Shown one piece after another: positions 17,637-26,384 of a stretch of 47,127 nucleotides of DNA. A program made the translations under genes and the position numbers. Location of the stretch: contig CAJBVW010000015.1 of NCBI GenBank assembly GCA_903959175.1, positions 1-47,127 of the forward strand, read 5' to 3'. The notes beneath the pieces were generated by a model that saw nothing but the letters and a program-made list of their open reading frames with translations, was not told the origin of the DNA and ran no database searches. The DNA is from an uncultured Pseudomonadota bacterium (GTDB lineage: Bacteria; Myxococcota_A; UBA796; SXON01). Within the stretch, counting starts at the first letter, position 1; each line of letters begins with the position of its first letter.

Positions 17637-18392
17637 CTAGTCGGCCAGCCAGCGCGCCTCGAGCCAGTCGAGCGACACCGCGGCCTCGCGCAGCGCGCGG
17701 TCCATCGCGACGACCCGCGCGTCCGTCGTGCCCTTCGCGTAGGCGCGCCCGTAGAGCACCCAGTTCGACACCTCGTAGTGGTGCAGCAACGCCGCGAAGC
17801 GGTGCCCGCGGAAGCGCTCCAACGCCGCCACCCCGGCGTCCAGGCCGTCGCAACCGACGAGCATGGTCGCGGCGTCGAAGAGGAGCTGGCGGAGGTCCTC
17901 GAAGGCGCGCTCGGGGTCGGCCGCGACCGTCGCCAGGAGCGCCTCGAAGCCCTTGGCGGACAGGCCGGCGTCCTTCGCCACGGCCGCCATCGCCGGGACC
18001 TGGGTGTCGAGGAACGAGCTCGACTTCACGTGCCCGAGCGTCCGCCCGACGAGGTAGATGTCGAAGGCGCTCGCGATGGACTCTCCGAGGAAGAGTGCGT
18101 CCGCCGTTCCGATGTCGTGCAGGGCCTTGCGCGCGAGGTGGTGCCAGGCGGCGTGGCACACCACGTCGGCGTCGATCGTGGCGTCCTCCAGCACGTCGCT
18201 CGGCTCGGCCGCGTTCCAGAAGGTGAGGTTGAGGAACAGCACGCGCCGCCAGCTCTCGCCCGGTGGGACCACGCAAAATTCGAAGCGGTCGTCCAGGAGG
18301 CGCTGCTTGAGCGCGTCGTAGAGGCCGATGTGGCGGAAGGCGCGCTCGTCGCGGATCGCGAGCTGGTCGAGCGTGACGCGGCGGAGGGGCAT
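17637..18392 (-). CDS. Unknown soluble protein, 251 residues
   Basis: The ATG at 18392 opens MPLRRVTLDQLAIRDERAF. There is no signal peptide or TM helix, and the protein is mostly helical. A conserved-looking core reads DVVCHAAWHHLARKALHD, then LGESIASAFDIYLVGR. The Cys/His cluster CHAAWHH could bind metal or be a helix face. The family is not recognised. The gene lies 29 bases downstream of the Asp-Thr-spacer lipoprotein on the same strand and may share its transcript. It converges with the large glycosidase-like lipoprotein. Confidence 0.75.
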   Translation of the reverse strand: MPLRRVTLDQLAIRDERAFRHIGLYDALKQRLLDDRFEFCVVPPGESWRRVLFLNLTFWNAAEPSDVLEDATIDADVVCHAAWHHLARKALHDIGTADALFLGESIASAFDIYLVGRTLGHVKSSSFLDTQVPAMAAVAKDAGLSAKGFEALLATVAADPERAFEDLRQLLFDAATMLVGCDGLDAGVAALERFRGHRFAALLHHYEVSNWVLYGRAYAKGTTDARVVAMDRALREAAVSLDWLEARWLAD

Positions 18393-18421
18393 CGGCGCCC
18401 CTAACCCGCGCTCCCCGCCGC

Positions 18422-19303
<882 letters not shown>

Positions 19304-19351
19304 CGCGGTGAGTCTACCGCGGGGGAGGGGAGAGATGGCCGCCGAACGTGC

Positions 19352-21163
19352 TCAGTCGCCCCGCGCCCGTTCGCGACGCCACGCCGCGCCCTCTTCCGAC
19401 CACGCGGCGGGGGCGGTGTCCGCGGTGTCCCCGGCGCGCGCGGTCCAGCTCCTGCCCTGGCGGCTGCGCGCGGAGGGGTGGCGGGCGAAGAAGGCGTCGG
19501 AGGCCTCGAGGGCACGGCGGGCGGTCCACGGCGCGACGGAGGGGTCCGGCGCGGGGAGCGCCTCCGGGTGGGCGAGCTTGCCGCGGGGCGCGAGCCAGTG
19601 CGCGGTACAGGCGGGGTCGACCCGCCCGCTCCACACCTCGGTGAGGTCGTGGCTGGTGGCGAGCCGCGCGAGGTGCTCGGCCGCGTCCGGCGCGCGGAGG
19701 CGCCAGCGGTCGTCCAGCACGCCGCAGTCCCAGGTGAGGACGGCGTCCATCGGGCGGGGATCGTTGCGGGCGCGAGAGGCCTCGTACACGCTCGAGAGCG
19801 CGACGCGCTCCTCGGCGAGCAGGAAGCGCGTGAGGCGCCCGGGATCGTCGGAGTCGGGGCCCGCCAGGCCCTGGTCGAGGACCACGCGGCAGCTCGCCCA
19901 CCCGTCGGAGCGGCAGGTGGCGTCGAGCAGCGCGCCGAGCGTGCGCGCGGTCCAGGCGGTGTGGGGGCGATACGGCACGTCCACGTTCCGCACGCCCACG
20001 TCAGTCGCGAGGAGAGCGCGCGCCGCGCCCTCGGGTGGCTGGAAGCCCTGCGGCAACGTGAAGAGGCCCCACGCGACGGCCGCGACGCCGAGGCCCGCCA
20101 GGGTGCGTCCGAGGGGGCCCGCCGCGAGGACCGCCAGCGCGAGCGCCGCGGCGGGGTAGGCCTCCGGGCTCGGCCGCAGGAACACGCCGAGCACGAGGGG
20201 CGCGAGCGTCCAGACGACGAGCACGACGGTCGCTGCCCGCTCGGTGTCGGGCGTGGGCGCCGGTCGGGCCTTCTTGGCGCCCGGCGCCGGCTTCGCGGGG
20301 GGCGGCCGGAGCGCGCGCGCCGCCGACCACGCCTGAACGCCCCGCACCGTCGTGACCAACCAGATGCATGCTGCGACGAGGAGCACGATGTTGGCGGGCG
20401 TATCGACCAGCCCACGAACGCGTCCGAAGCTGACCCCCAGCTTCTCGAGGTCCCACGCGCCCGGCGCCGGCGCGATCGTGGTGCCGAGGTCCACGATGCC
20501 CACGGTGGCGCCCGCGCTCCAGAGCGCGAGGACCGCGAGCAGCCGCCACGGGCGCGGCCAGCGGCCGGGCCAGAGGAGCGCGGGCAGCAGGGTGGCCACC
20601 CAGATCCAGGCGTTCCCGCCCAGCGCCAGGAGGACCGCGCCCACGACGCCAACGGACGCGCCCGTGCGCGCCCGCGCGAGCGAGCGGTCGCCGCTCACGA
20701 CGTAGAGCAGGAGGATCGCGAGGACGCCCTCCATCACCCCGGCGTTGTGCCGCCGCGCCAGAAAGGTGAGCCAGGGCATGGCGCCCACCAGCAACCCCGC
20801 GACCGCGCCCGCGCGGCCCCCCCCGCGGCGCCGCGCGAGCAGCCCGGCGACGAGGAGCCCGGCCGCCCACACGCCGGTGGAGACGCCGTCGAAGACGCCG
20901 AGCGTGCGGCCGAAGCCGCGGAGCGCCCCCGCGACCAGCCACGCGTACCACCCCCCGGGCTGCGTCAGGATCGCGACGCCCTCACGGGCGGCGGTGGCCC
21001 CGGACGCGAGCGCCCAGTACGCGTCCGCGACGGCGCCCAGGGGCCCCGCGTCGGAGGTCGGCAGGCGGGCGTCGACCATTCGCCACGCGACCTCGGCCGC
21101 GATGGTGACCGCGAGGGCGGCGGCGATCCAGCCCCACCCCCCGCGCGTCGATCCCGGCGTCAC
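19352..21163 (-). CDS. Polytopic membrane protein, GT-C (GT39-like) type
   Basis: The product has 603 residues and about 10-12 TM segments. After TM1 an external loop (MVDARLPTSDAGPLGAVADAY) precedes further helices, including GGWYAWLVAGALRGFG. A later loop reads PWLTFLARRHNAGVMEG, then a cytoplasmic Lys/Pro-rich loop (PPPAKPAPGAKKARPAP). This topology is usual for GT-C glycosyltransferases that use lipid-linked sugars, but no definite DxD/ExD catalytic pair could be fixed. The C-terminal 200 residues form a periplasmic domain with paired Cys. The ATG at 21163 overlaps the repeat lipoprotein stop by four bases, so the two are coupled. Confidence 0.7.
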   Translation of the reverse strand: MTPGSTRGGWGWIAAALAVTIAAEVAWRMVDARLPTSDAGPLGAVADAYWALASGATAAREGVAILTQPGGWYAWLVAGALRGFGRTLGVFDGVSTGVWAAGLLVAGLLARRRGGGRAGAVAGLLVGAMPWLTFLARRHNAGVMEGVLAILLLYVVSGDRSLARARTGASVGVVGAVLLALGGNAWIWVATLLPALLWPGRWPRPWRLLAVLALWSAGATVGIVDLGTTIAPAPGAWDLEKLGVSFGRVRGLVDTPANIVLLVAACIWLVTTVRGVQAWSAARALRPPPAKPAPGAKKARPAPTPDTERAATVVLVVWTLAPLVLGVFLRPSPEAYPAAALALAVLAAGPLGRTLAGLGVAAVAWGLFTLPQGFQPPEGAARALLATDVGVRNVDVPYRPHTAWTARTLGALLDATCRSDGWASCRVVLDQGLAGPDSDDPGRLTRFLLAEERVALSSVYEASRARNDPRPMDAVLTWDCGVLDDRWRLRAPDAAEHLARLATSHDLTEVWSGRVDPACTAHWLAPRGKLAHPEALPAPDPSVAPWTARRALEASDAFFARHPSARSRQGRSWTARAGDTADTAPAAWSEEGAAWRRERARGD

Positions 21164-22542
21164 CGCTGCTGGCCGCCCTGCTGGCCGCCGGTCATGCCGC
21201 CCTGCTGGCCGCCGGTCATGCCGCCCTGCTGGGCGCCGCCGCTGGACATGCCGCCCTGCTGGCCGCCGGTCATGCCGCCCTGCTGGCCGCCGCTGGACAT
21301 GCCGCCCTGCTGGGCGCCGCCGCTGGACATGCCGCCCTGCTGGCCGCCGCTGGACATGCCGCCCTGCTGGCCGCCGCCGGTCATCCCGCCGGTCATGCCG
21401 CCCTGCTGGCCGCCGGTCATGCCGCCCTGGCCGCCGCCGCTGGACGTGCCGCCGGTCATGCCGCTCTGCTGGCCGCCGCCGGTCATCCCGCCGGTCATGC
21501 CGCTCTGCTGGCCGCCGGTCATGCCGCTCTGCTGGCCGCCCGTCATCCCGCCCGCGCCGGTGGCACCGGCTCCGGCGCCCGTCGTCGGGGGCCCGCCCAT
21601 CCCACTGGTCGAGTTCGTGCCCTTGCCGCCCGCGCTGGCGGTGGGGCTGCCCTTCCCGGTGGTAGCGGTGGACTTCGGCTCGGTGGACTCGAAGGTGCCG
21701 CCGATGGTGGAGAGGTAGCGCTTGACCACGCCGCGCTCGAGCATGCTCACCCAGGCCTCACCGCCGAGGCCCTCGCAGGCCGCGGGCAGGCGCTCCAGGC
21801 GCGCGCGCTGCGCGGCGAGCAGCGCGGCGTCGACCTTGGCGATCGCCGCGACGACCTTGTCGGGCGCGTCCTCGGCTGCGGGATCGAGCTCGTCGATCTC
21901 GGCGGCGAAGCTGGCGAGCTCCGTCTCCACGTCGAGCGAGAGGGCCTCCACCGCGAACTGGAGGCCGAGGAGGAGCCGGCGGACGCGCAGCTCCTCATCT
22001 TCTTCGAGTTCGAGCGCGGACCAGGCGGGGAGCGTGGCGCCCCCAGAAGAGAGCTGCGTGGTGCGAGCCTTCACCAGGAGCGTGCCGGGATCGGCGACCT
22101 GCCACACGCGGGTGCGCCCCTCGGCGCCAGCGGCGGTCAGCAGCTCGCGAACGAGGGCCCGCTCGCTCTCGAGGGAGGAGCCCTCGGCGGCGGCGAGGGC
22201 CTCGTATGCGACGCGGGTGCCGCCGTCGTCGCAGGAGGTGGCGAGGGCGCCGAGCAGCGTCATCAGCTCGCGCTCGATGCGGAGCTGCTCCGCCTGGCGG
22301 CGCGCGCCGCGCTTCTCCAGCAGCTCCGTCGCGCGCGTACCGGCCTCGGGGGTGGCCAGCGAGGACAGGACGCTCGGGATCGACGCGAGCGGATCGTCCG
22401 CGTCGTCGGGCTTCTCACTGTTCGCACGCGCTTCGGCGGCCAACGTGGAGGCGCTGGGGGCGGTCGACTTCTTGCTCGCGCCGTCGGGCTCGGCGCCGCA
22501 GCCGGCGAGAAACAGTACGGCGATCAGGGTGGTCACGGACAT
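21160..22542 (-). CDS. Lipoprotein with Gly-Gly-Met-Thr-Gly-Gly-Gln-Gln repeat tail
   Basis: The product has 460 residues. The ATG at 22542 follows GGGGG at a six-base spacing. The signal MSVTTLIAVLFLAGC has no basic residue. Residues about 50-285 are helical and acidic, with coiled-coil character. From about 325 the protein is a low-complexity tail built from MTGGQQ(G/S)G, MSSGGQQGG and MSSGGAQQGG units, ending GGQQR. Such tails are flexible and may phase-separate or bind a surface; the function is unknown. It is the first gene of a pair with the 19352 membrane protein, which suggests a shared job. Confidence 0.8.
   Translation of the reverse strand: MSVTTLIAVLFLAGCGAEPDGASKKSTAPSASTLAAEARANSEKPDDADDPLASIPSVLSSLATPEAGTRATELLEKRGARRQAEQLRIERELMTLLGALATSCDDGGTRVAYEALAAAEGSSLESERALVRELLTAAGAEGRTRVWQVADPGTLLVKARTTQLSSGGATLPAWSALELEEDEELRVRRLLLGLQFAVEALSLDVETELASFAAEIDELDPAAEDAPDKVVAAIAKVDAALLAAQRARLERLPAACEGLGGEAWVSMLERGVVKRYLSTIGGTFESTEPKSTATTGKGSPTASAGGKGTNSTSGMGGPPTTGAGAGATGAGGMTGGQQSGMTGGQQSGMTGGMTGGGQQSGMTGGTSSGGGQGGMTGGQQGGMTGGMTGGGQQGGMSSGGQQGGMSSGGAQQGGMSSGGQQGGMTGGQQGGMSSGGAQQGGMTGGQQGGMTGGQQGGQQR
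21163..21552. repeat. Imperfect 24-42-bp coding repeats
   Basis: Blocks like GGTCATGCCGCCCTGCTGGC and CTGGACATGCCGCCCTGCTG alternate many times. They code for the Met-Thr/Ser-Gly-Gln tail of the lipoprotein. All unit lengths are multiples of three, so copy number can change in frame. There are no regular spacers, so it is not a CRISPR. Confidence 0.88.
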
Positions 22543-22677
22543 TGAGTTCCCCCAGGACCGCCCTTCTATAACGGGTGGTGAATACGCGACCGCGAGAATC
22601 TTCTAAAACTAGGTTGCTCCTCTATAGACCGATCGACCTCGGCCGTGGTACAGAAGCCTCGTCGAACCGGGTGCCAT
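22543..22677. promoter_or_regulatory. AT-leaning divergent promoter region
   Basis: This 135-base stretch between two divergent lipoprotein genes is less GC-rich than anything nearby. TATAGA occurs on the plus strand at 22623-22628, and on the minus strand at 22567-22572, about 25 bases before the ATG at 22542. Neither has a good -35. The likely reading is back-to-back promoters. Confidence 0.4.
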
Positions 22678-24453
22678 ATGCGTCGTGTCTCCCTCATCCC
22701 CCTACTGATGTCCCTCGCCCTCGTGGGTTGCGAGGACCCCGTAAAGCCCGTCGATACGGACATCGGGGACACCGCTATCACCGACGATCTGGACGGTGAC
22801 GGATCCGGCGCGGACGCGGACTGCGACAACGGCGACCCCGCGCGCTATCCCGGAAATGCCGAGCTGTGCGACGGCATCGACAACGATTGCGACGAAGTCG
22901 TCGACAACGGCGCGACCACCACCTACTACATCGACGCTGACGGCGACGGCGCGGGCGACATCGGCACCTCGGTCGAGGCCTGCGAGGCCCCCGACGGCTA
23001 CGTCGCCAGCAGCGACGACTGCAACGACGCCGATGACGAGATGCGCCCGGGCCTCCCCGAGGCCTGCGACGAGAAGGACAACGACTGTGACGGCACGGTC
23101 GACGAAGACGCGGCCAACACGACCTGGTTCCGTGACGCCGACAGCGACTCGTACGGTGATCCGGACGACTCCGTCGATGATTGCATCCAGCCCGACGGCT
23201 ACGTCGCGAACTCGATCGACTGCGACGACACCAGCGCCCTCGAGCCCGTTCACGTCGCTGAGGGCGGCACCTCGCTCCCCGACACGGGCGACTCCGGCGT
23301 GGACACCGCGTTCGCGGCGCTCCCCGGCGGCATGGACAACCCGCTCGGCTCCATCCAGGAAGGCATCGACCTCTCGAACGCGTGCGTCTTTGTGCACACC
23401 GGCGAGTACGTCGAGAACATCGACTTCACCGGCAAGAACATCCTGGTCCTCGGTGTGGACGGCGCTGCGAGCACCACCATCCGCGGCACCGGTACCGGCC
23501 CGGTCGTGACCTTCGCCAGCAGCGAGTCCTCGGCGGCGGTCCTCCGCTCCTTCACCATCACGGAAGGCGGCGGTGTCATCACCTCCACCTCCGAGTCGAG
23601 CGACTGCGGCTACCGCGAAACCTGCACCACCTACACGGACTCCTACCGTGGCGGCGGCATCTACGTCGACGGCGCCGGCCCCTCCCTCATCGACCTCGTG
23701 GTCCTCGAGAATGTCCTCCCCGACTACGCGTACTCCGAGCTCTCCAGCACGGACACCCTCTACGTGTACAGCATGGGCGGCGGCATCTACGTGGCGAACG
23801 GCACCCCCACCGTCACCTCCTCGCTGCTCCTCCTGAACAGCGCGGACGAAGGCGGCGGGCTCTGGCTCGACGGGGACAGCAACGTCTCCGTCACGAAGAC
23901 CGCCTTCGGCCAGAACGACGCCTCCTCCGGTGGCGGTGTGGCCTCCTACGGCTCGCTGAGCCTCACGGCTTCGGGGCTCGCGTTCAACACCGCAAGCGGT
24001 GCGGGCGGTAACTTCGGCGGCGCCGCGTTCTCGGTCGGCGGGGGCACCAGCTCCTTCCTCAACGTGACGATGTACTCGAACATCGGCGCGGGTGGCAGCG
24101 GGTACGTCGGCGCCAGCGGCACCGCGACCCTCTCCAACTCCATCGCGGCGACCAACACCGCGGGCCCCATCCTCGACGGCGAGGTTGGCGCGTCGGTGAC
24201 GGTGGCCTACTCCGACGTGTACGACGGCGCCGGCTCCAACTACGGCTCCCTCACGGACGAGACCGGTGTTGGCGGCAACATCAGCGCGGATCCCGCCTTC
24301 TCCGGCGCCGGCACCACCTGGCTCGGGTCGGACTTCCAGCTCGACGCTTCGAGCCCCGCGGTGAACGCCGGCAACCCCGCCGCGGCGTACAACGATGTGG
24401 ACGGCTCCCGGAACGACATGGGCGCCTACGGTGGCCCCGAGGCGGCCTGGTAG
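22678..24453 (+). CDS. MopE-type metal-binding, beta-helix lipoprotein
   Basis: ATG 22678 gives 591 residues beginning MRRVSLIPLLMSLALVGC, a normal lipoprotein signal with RR. An in-frame GTG at 22645 is less likely. There follow at least two Asp-rich metal-binding motifs of the MopE kind (ELCDGIDNDCDEVVDNG and ACDEKDNDCDGTVDED), each after a DADGDG or DADSDS loop; these bind Cu or Ca in relatives. From about residue 205 the protein becomes a right-handed parallel beta-helix, with GGGIYVDGAGPSL and GGGIYVANGTPTV rungs. It ends NDMGAYGGPEAAW, the common end of such proteins. It is probably on the outer surface. It may be co-transcribed with the next gene. Confidence 0.88.
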   Translation: MRRVSLIPLLMSLALVGCEDPVKPVDTDIGDTAITDDLDGDGSGADADCDNGDPARYPGNAELCDGIDNDCDEVVDNGATTTYYIDADGDGAGDIGTSVEACEAPDGYVASSDDCNDADDEMRPGLPEACDEKDNDCDGTVDEDAANTTWFRDADSDSYGDPDDSVDDCIQPDGYVANSIDCDDTSALEPVHVAEGGTSLPDTGDSGVDTAFAALPGGMDNPLGSIQEGIDLSNACVFVHTGEYVENIDFTGKNILVLGVDGAASTTIRGTGTGPVVTFASSESSAAVLRSFTITEGGGVITSTSESSDCGYRETCTTYTDSYRGGGIYVDGAGPSLIDLVVLENVLPDYAYSELSSTDTLYVYSMGGGIYVANGTPTVTSSLLLLNSADEGGGLWLDGDSNVSVTKTAFGQNDASSGGGVASYGSLSLTASGLAFNTASGAGGNFGGAAFSVGGGTSSFLNVTMYSNIGAGGSGYVGASGTATLSNSIAATNTAGPILDGEVGASVTVAYSDVYDGAGSNYGSLTDETGVGGNISADPAFSGAGTTWLGSDFQLDASSPAVNAGNPAAAYNDVDGSRNDMGAYGGPEAAW

Positions 24454-24458
24454 TTCCC

Positions 24459-25259
24459 CTGTCCCTGCTCAGTCTGATCGCAACGCTCGCGGTGGCCTTC
24501 GTGGTCCCGCGAGCGTTCGCGTTTTCGGAGCCGGTTCCGGTCGAGGTCCGGGTGGACGCCCGCACCGACCGCGGCGTGGGTACGCCGACCGTGCGCATCG
24601 TGTACGGGAAGTCCACCTCCGGGCGTCCGGTGCAGGAGGTCGTCTCGTGCCGGGATGACGGCACCAACGGGGACTCCGCTGCGAGGGACCGGCTGTGGCA
24701 GTGCCGCGGCGAGCTGGAGACCGCGGGCGCGGCCCGTCTGGTCCTCGTGGACGGCGCCGGCGGCGAGTCCGAGCGCGTCCTCGACGAGCTTGCGATCAAG
24801 CTCCTTCCGGGGCGCACGCTGCGCTGGTCGTGGTCCGCGCGTCCGACCGCGTGGCCGGCGAACCGCCTCGCCGCCACCAAGGGCGGGCCGATGGACGGAA
24901 AGACGGCCTCGGGCGTCGCCGCGTCGCTCACGGCGTTCGCCGAGGGCTCCGGAGGCTCGGCTGGGAGCGCGCCGGGCGCTGGGGGCGGCATGCCGGACGC
25001 ACCGGGCGAGTCGGCTGGAGAGGGGCCCGCGGGCCCGGGTGGACGTGACCGCAACCGCTTGACGCGGCGGATCTCGCTCCCGATCAGCTACCAATCCGCC
25101 GTTCGTACCGCGATGTTGCCGAGCACGCTCGTAACGCCCACCTGGCAGGCTCTCCTCGCGATCCCGGGGGCCCTCCTCGCGTTGGGGCTCTCACGGTGGA
25201 TCCTGCGCGCGGGGCTGATCGCGGCGCTGCGCACAGGGCGGAGCGCGGGACCGGGCTGA
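24459..25259 (+). CDS. Exported protein of unknown function, C-terminal TM (CTG or GTG start)
   Basis: The frame begins right after the upstream TAG. CTG at 24459 would give a full signal sequence, LSLLSLIATLAVAFVVPRAFA. The first conventional start is GTG 24492, which removes most of the hydrophobic core. I therefore favour CTG (266 residues). The mature part is a beta-rich domain (PVPVEVRVDARTDRGVGTPT; SCRDDG and WQCRGE carry a Cys pair). A Gly/Ser/Pro-rich linker follows (about residues 160-200), then a C-terminal TM (LLAIPGALLALGLSRWIL). It resembles the 28744 protein in layout: exported domain plus a single TM tail. It follows the MopE-like gene by five bases. Confidence 0.65.
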   Translation: MSLLSLIATLAVAFVVPRAFAFSEPVPVEVRVDARTDRGVGTPTVRIVYGKSTSGRPVQEVVSCRDDGTNGDSAARDRLWQCRGELETAGAARLVLVDGAGGESERVLDELAIKLLPGRTLRWSWSARPTAWPANRLAATKGGPMDGKTASGVAASLTAFAEGSGGSAGSAPGAGGGMPDAPGESAGEGPAGPGGRDRNRLTRRISLPISYQSAVRTAMLPSTLVTPTWQALLAIPGALLALGLSRWILRAGLIAALRTGRSAGPG

Positions 25260-25278
25260 TCACCCGGCGGCCACGAGG

Positions 25279-25920
25279 CTACCGGAACGAGCCGCGCAGG
25301 TTGTTCACGCAGGTCATCTGCGGGATGTCCAGCTCGAAACTGTCGCACGCAGTCGCGGACGACGGCGGGAGCTGAGCCTGCACGATGCCGACTTCGCTGG
25401 CGAACGGCACCGACCTGGCGAGGCGAGAGCGGAGCTTCACGGCCTCTGCGACGTCCGCAGACAATCGCTCCGCCCCCGAGTCGAGCCAGAACCTACGGCG
25501 CTCGGTGGAGACGTGGACCCAGCAGTCGTCCTCGAGGTCCTCAGTGCGCGCGCACACGTCGACGAGCGCGGCGATGGGGCCGGCGATGATCGCGTTCGTG
25601 GCGCCGAGGAGGCACGATTGGCGAGTTCTTTCCTCGCTGATCTTGGCGCACACCGTGTGGGGCGCCGGTTCGCGCTTGGCCCACGCGGCGCGCTCCACGC
25701 ACAGGTCGTACGCGGTTCCGCCCGCGAGCTGACCGCACAGCGTCATCCACTCGGCGCCCGCCAGATCGAGGTGGGACGCGAGCGTCACCGCGCAGTGATC
25801 CCGCACCGGGCCCGTCTGCTCGAGGCAGGGCTGGAGCGCCTTCGCCACGACCTCGGGCAGGCCCTCACCGAGGGGCGCGCGGCTGCATCCCACGAGCAAG
25901 AGGGCCGCTAACGTCGACAT
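25279..25920 (-). CDS. Cys-pair repeat lipoprotein, 213 residues
   Basis: The ATG at 25920 gives MSTLAALLLVGC as signal and lipobox. The mature protein has five pairs of cysteines spaced 9-11 apart: CLEQTGPVRDHC, CGQLAGGTAYDLC, CAKISEERTRQSC, CARTEDLEDDC and CDSFELDIPQMTC. This is the pattern of small helical hairpins closed by disulfides, as in periplasmic helical repeats. I do not recognise a named family. The gene upstream (25969-26334) has two such pairs and lies on the same strand, so they probably form an operon of related proteins. Confidence 0.75.
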   Translation of the reverse strand: MSTLAALLLVGCSRAPLGEGLPEVVAKALQPCLEQTGPVRDHCAVTLASHLDLAGAEWMTLCGQLAGGTAYDLCVERAAWAKREPAPHTVCAKISEERTRQSCLLGATNAIIAGPIAALVDVCARTEDLEDDCWVHVSTERRRFWLDSGAERLSADVAEAVKLRSRLARSVPFASEVGIVQAQLPPSSATACDSFELDIPQMTCVNNLRGSFR

Positions 25921-25968
25921 GCCGATCGATGGGAGGACGGGAGGCCACACGGTTCGTACGCTCCCGGC

Positions 25969-26334
25969 TCAGTTGCTGCGCTTCGACGGATCGTTCCACA
26001 GGTGGGGGCGATTCCAGGTGGTCAAGCAGGTCGTGAGGAAGGGTTTGGGCAGCGTGGCGCAGAGCGACTCGACGCTCTTGCCGTCCACCTGGGTGGGGGC
26101 GGTGGCCACGACGGCGTCGATCGCCGCGGCGCGGGCGACCGGACCTTCGATCGCGCGAATTGCGGTGTAGGCCTTCTGGATGTCCCCGGCCTTGGCCGCC
26201 GCGGACGCCTCGCCGTGGAGGCATCCGTCCCGCTCGGCCCCAGCAGGCAACGTTTCGCAGTCCGGCGTTCGACACGCAGACAGGAGCGTCAGACCAATCG
26301 ACAGGGCAAGGAGCACGACGGGAGGGTATCGCAC
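25969..26334 (-). CDS. Cys-pair repeat lipoprotein, 121 residues
   Basis: GTG at 26334 gives the signal MRYPPVVLLALSIGLTLLSAC. The mature domain has the pairs CETLPAGAERDGC and CATLPKPFLTTC, separated by a helical stretch with repeats of Ala (EASAAAKAGDIQKAYTAIRA). The protein ends LWNDPSKRSN. Further upstream in-frame starts exist (GTG in the VVDAAIV stretch), but they add a region without signal-peptide character. It stands 48 bases before the larger relative and 50 bases from the divergent GT-C gene. Confidence 0.7.
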   Translation of the reverse strand: MRYPPVVLLALSIGLTLLSACRTPDCETLPAGAERDGCLHGEASAAAKAGDIQKAYTAIRAIEGPVARAAAIDAVVATAPTQVDGKSVESLCATLPKPFLTTCLTTWNRPHLWNDPSKRSN

Positions 26335-26384
26335 GATCGCGGCGTCCACCACCGTTCCTCTGCGACGGGCGGGAGGCCGACGAC

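Noticed and set aside
21163-21552. CRISPR-like array
   Set aside because: Repeats are coding, imperfect and contiguous, all multiples of three, with no unique spacers and no cas genes.
21163-21552. Vector contamination suggested by T7-tag-like MTGGQQ
   Set aside because: The motif is part of a varied native repeat inside a GC-rich lipoprotein gene; no vector sequence surrounds it.
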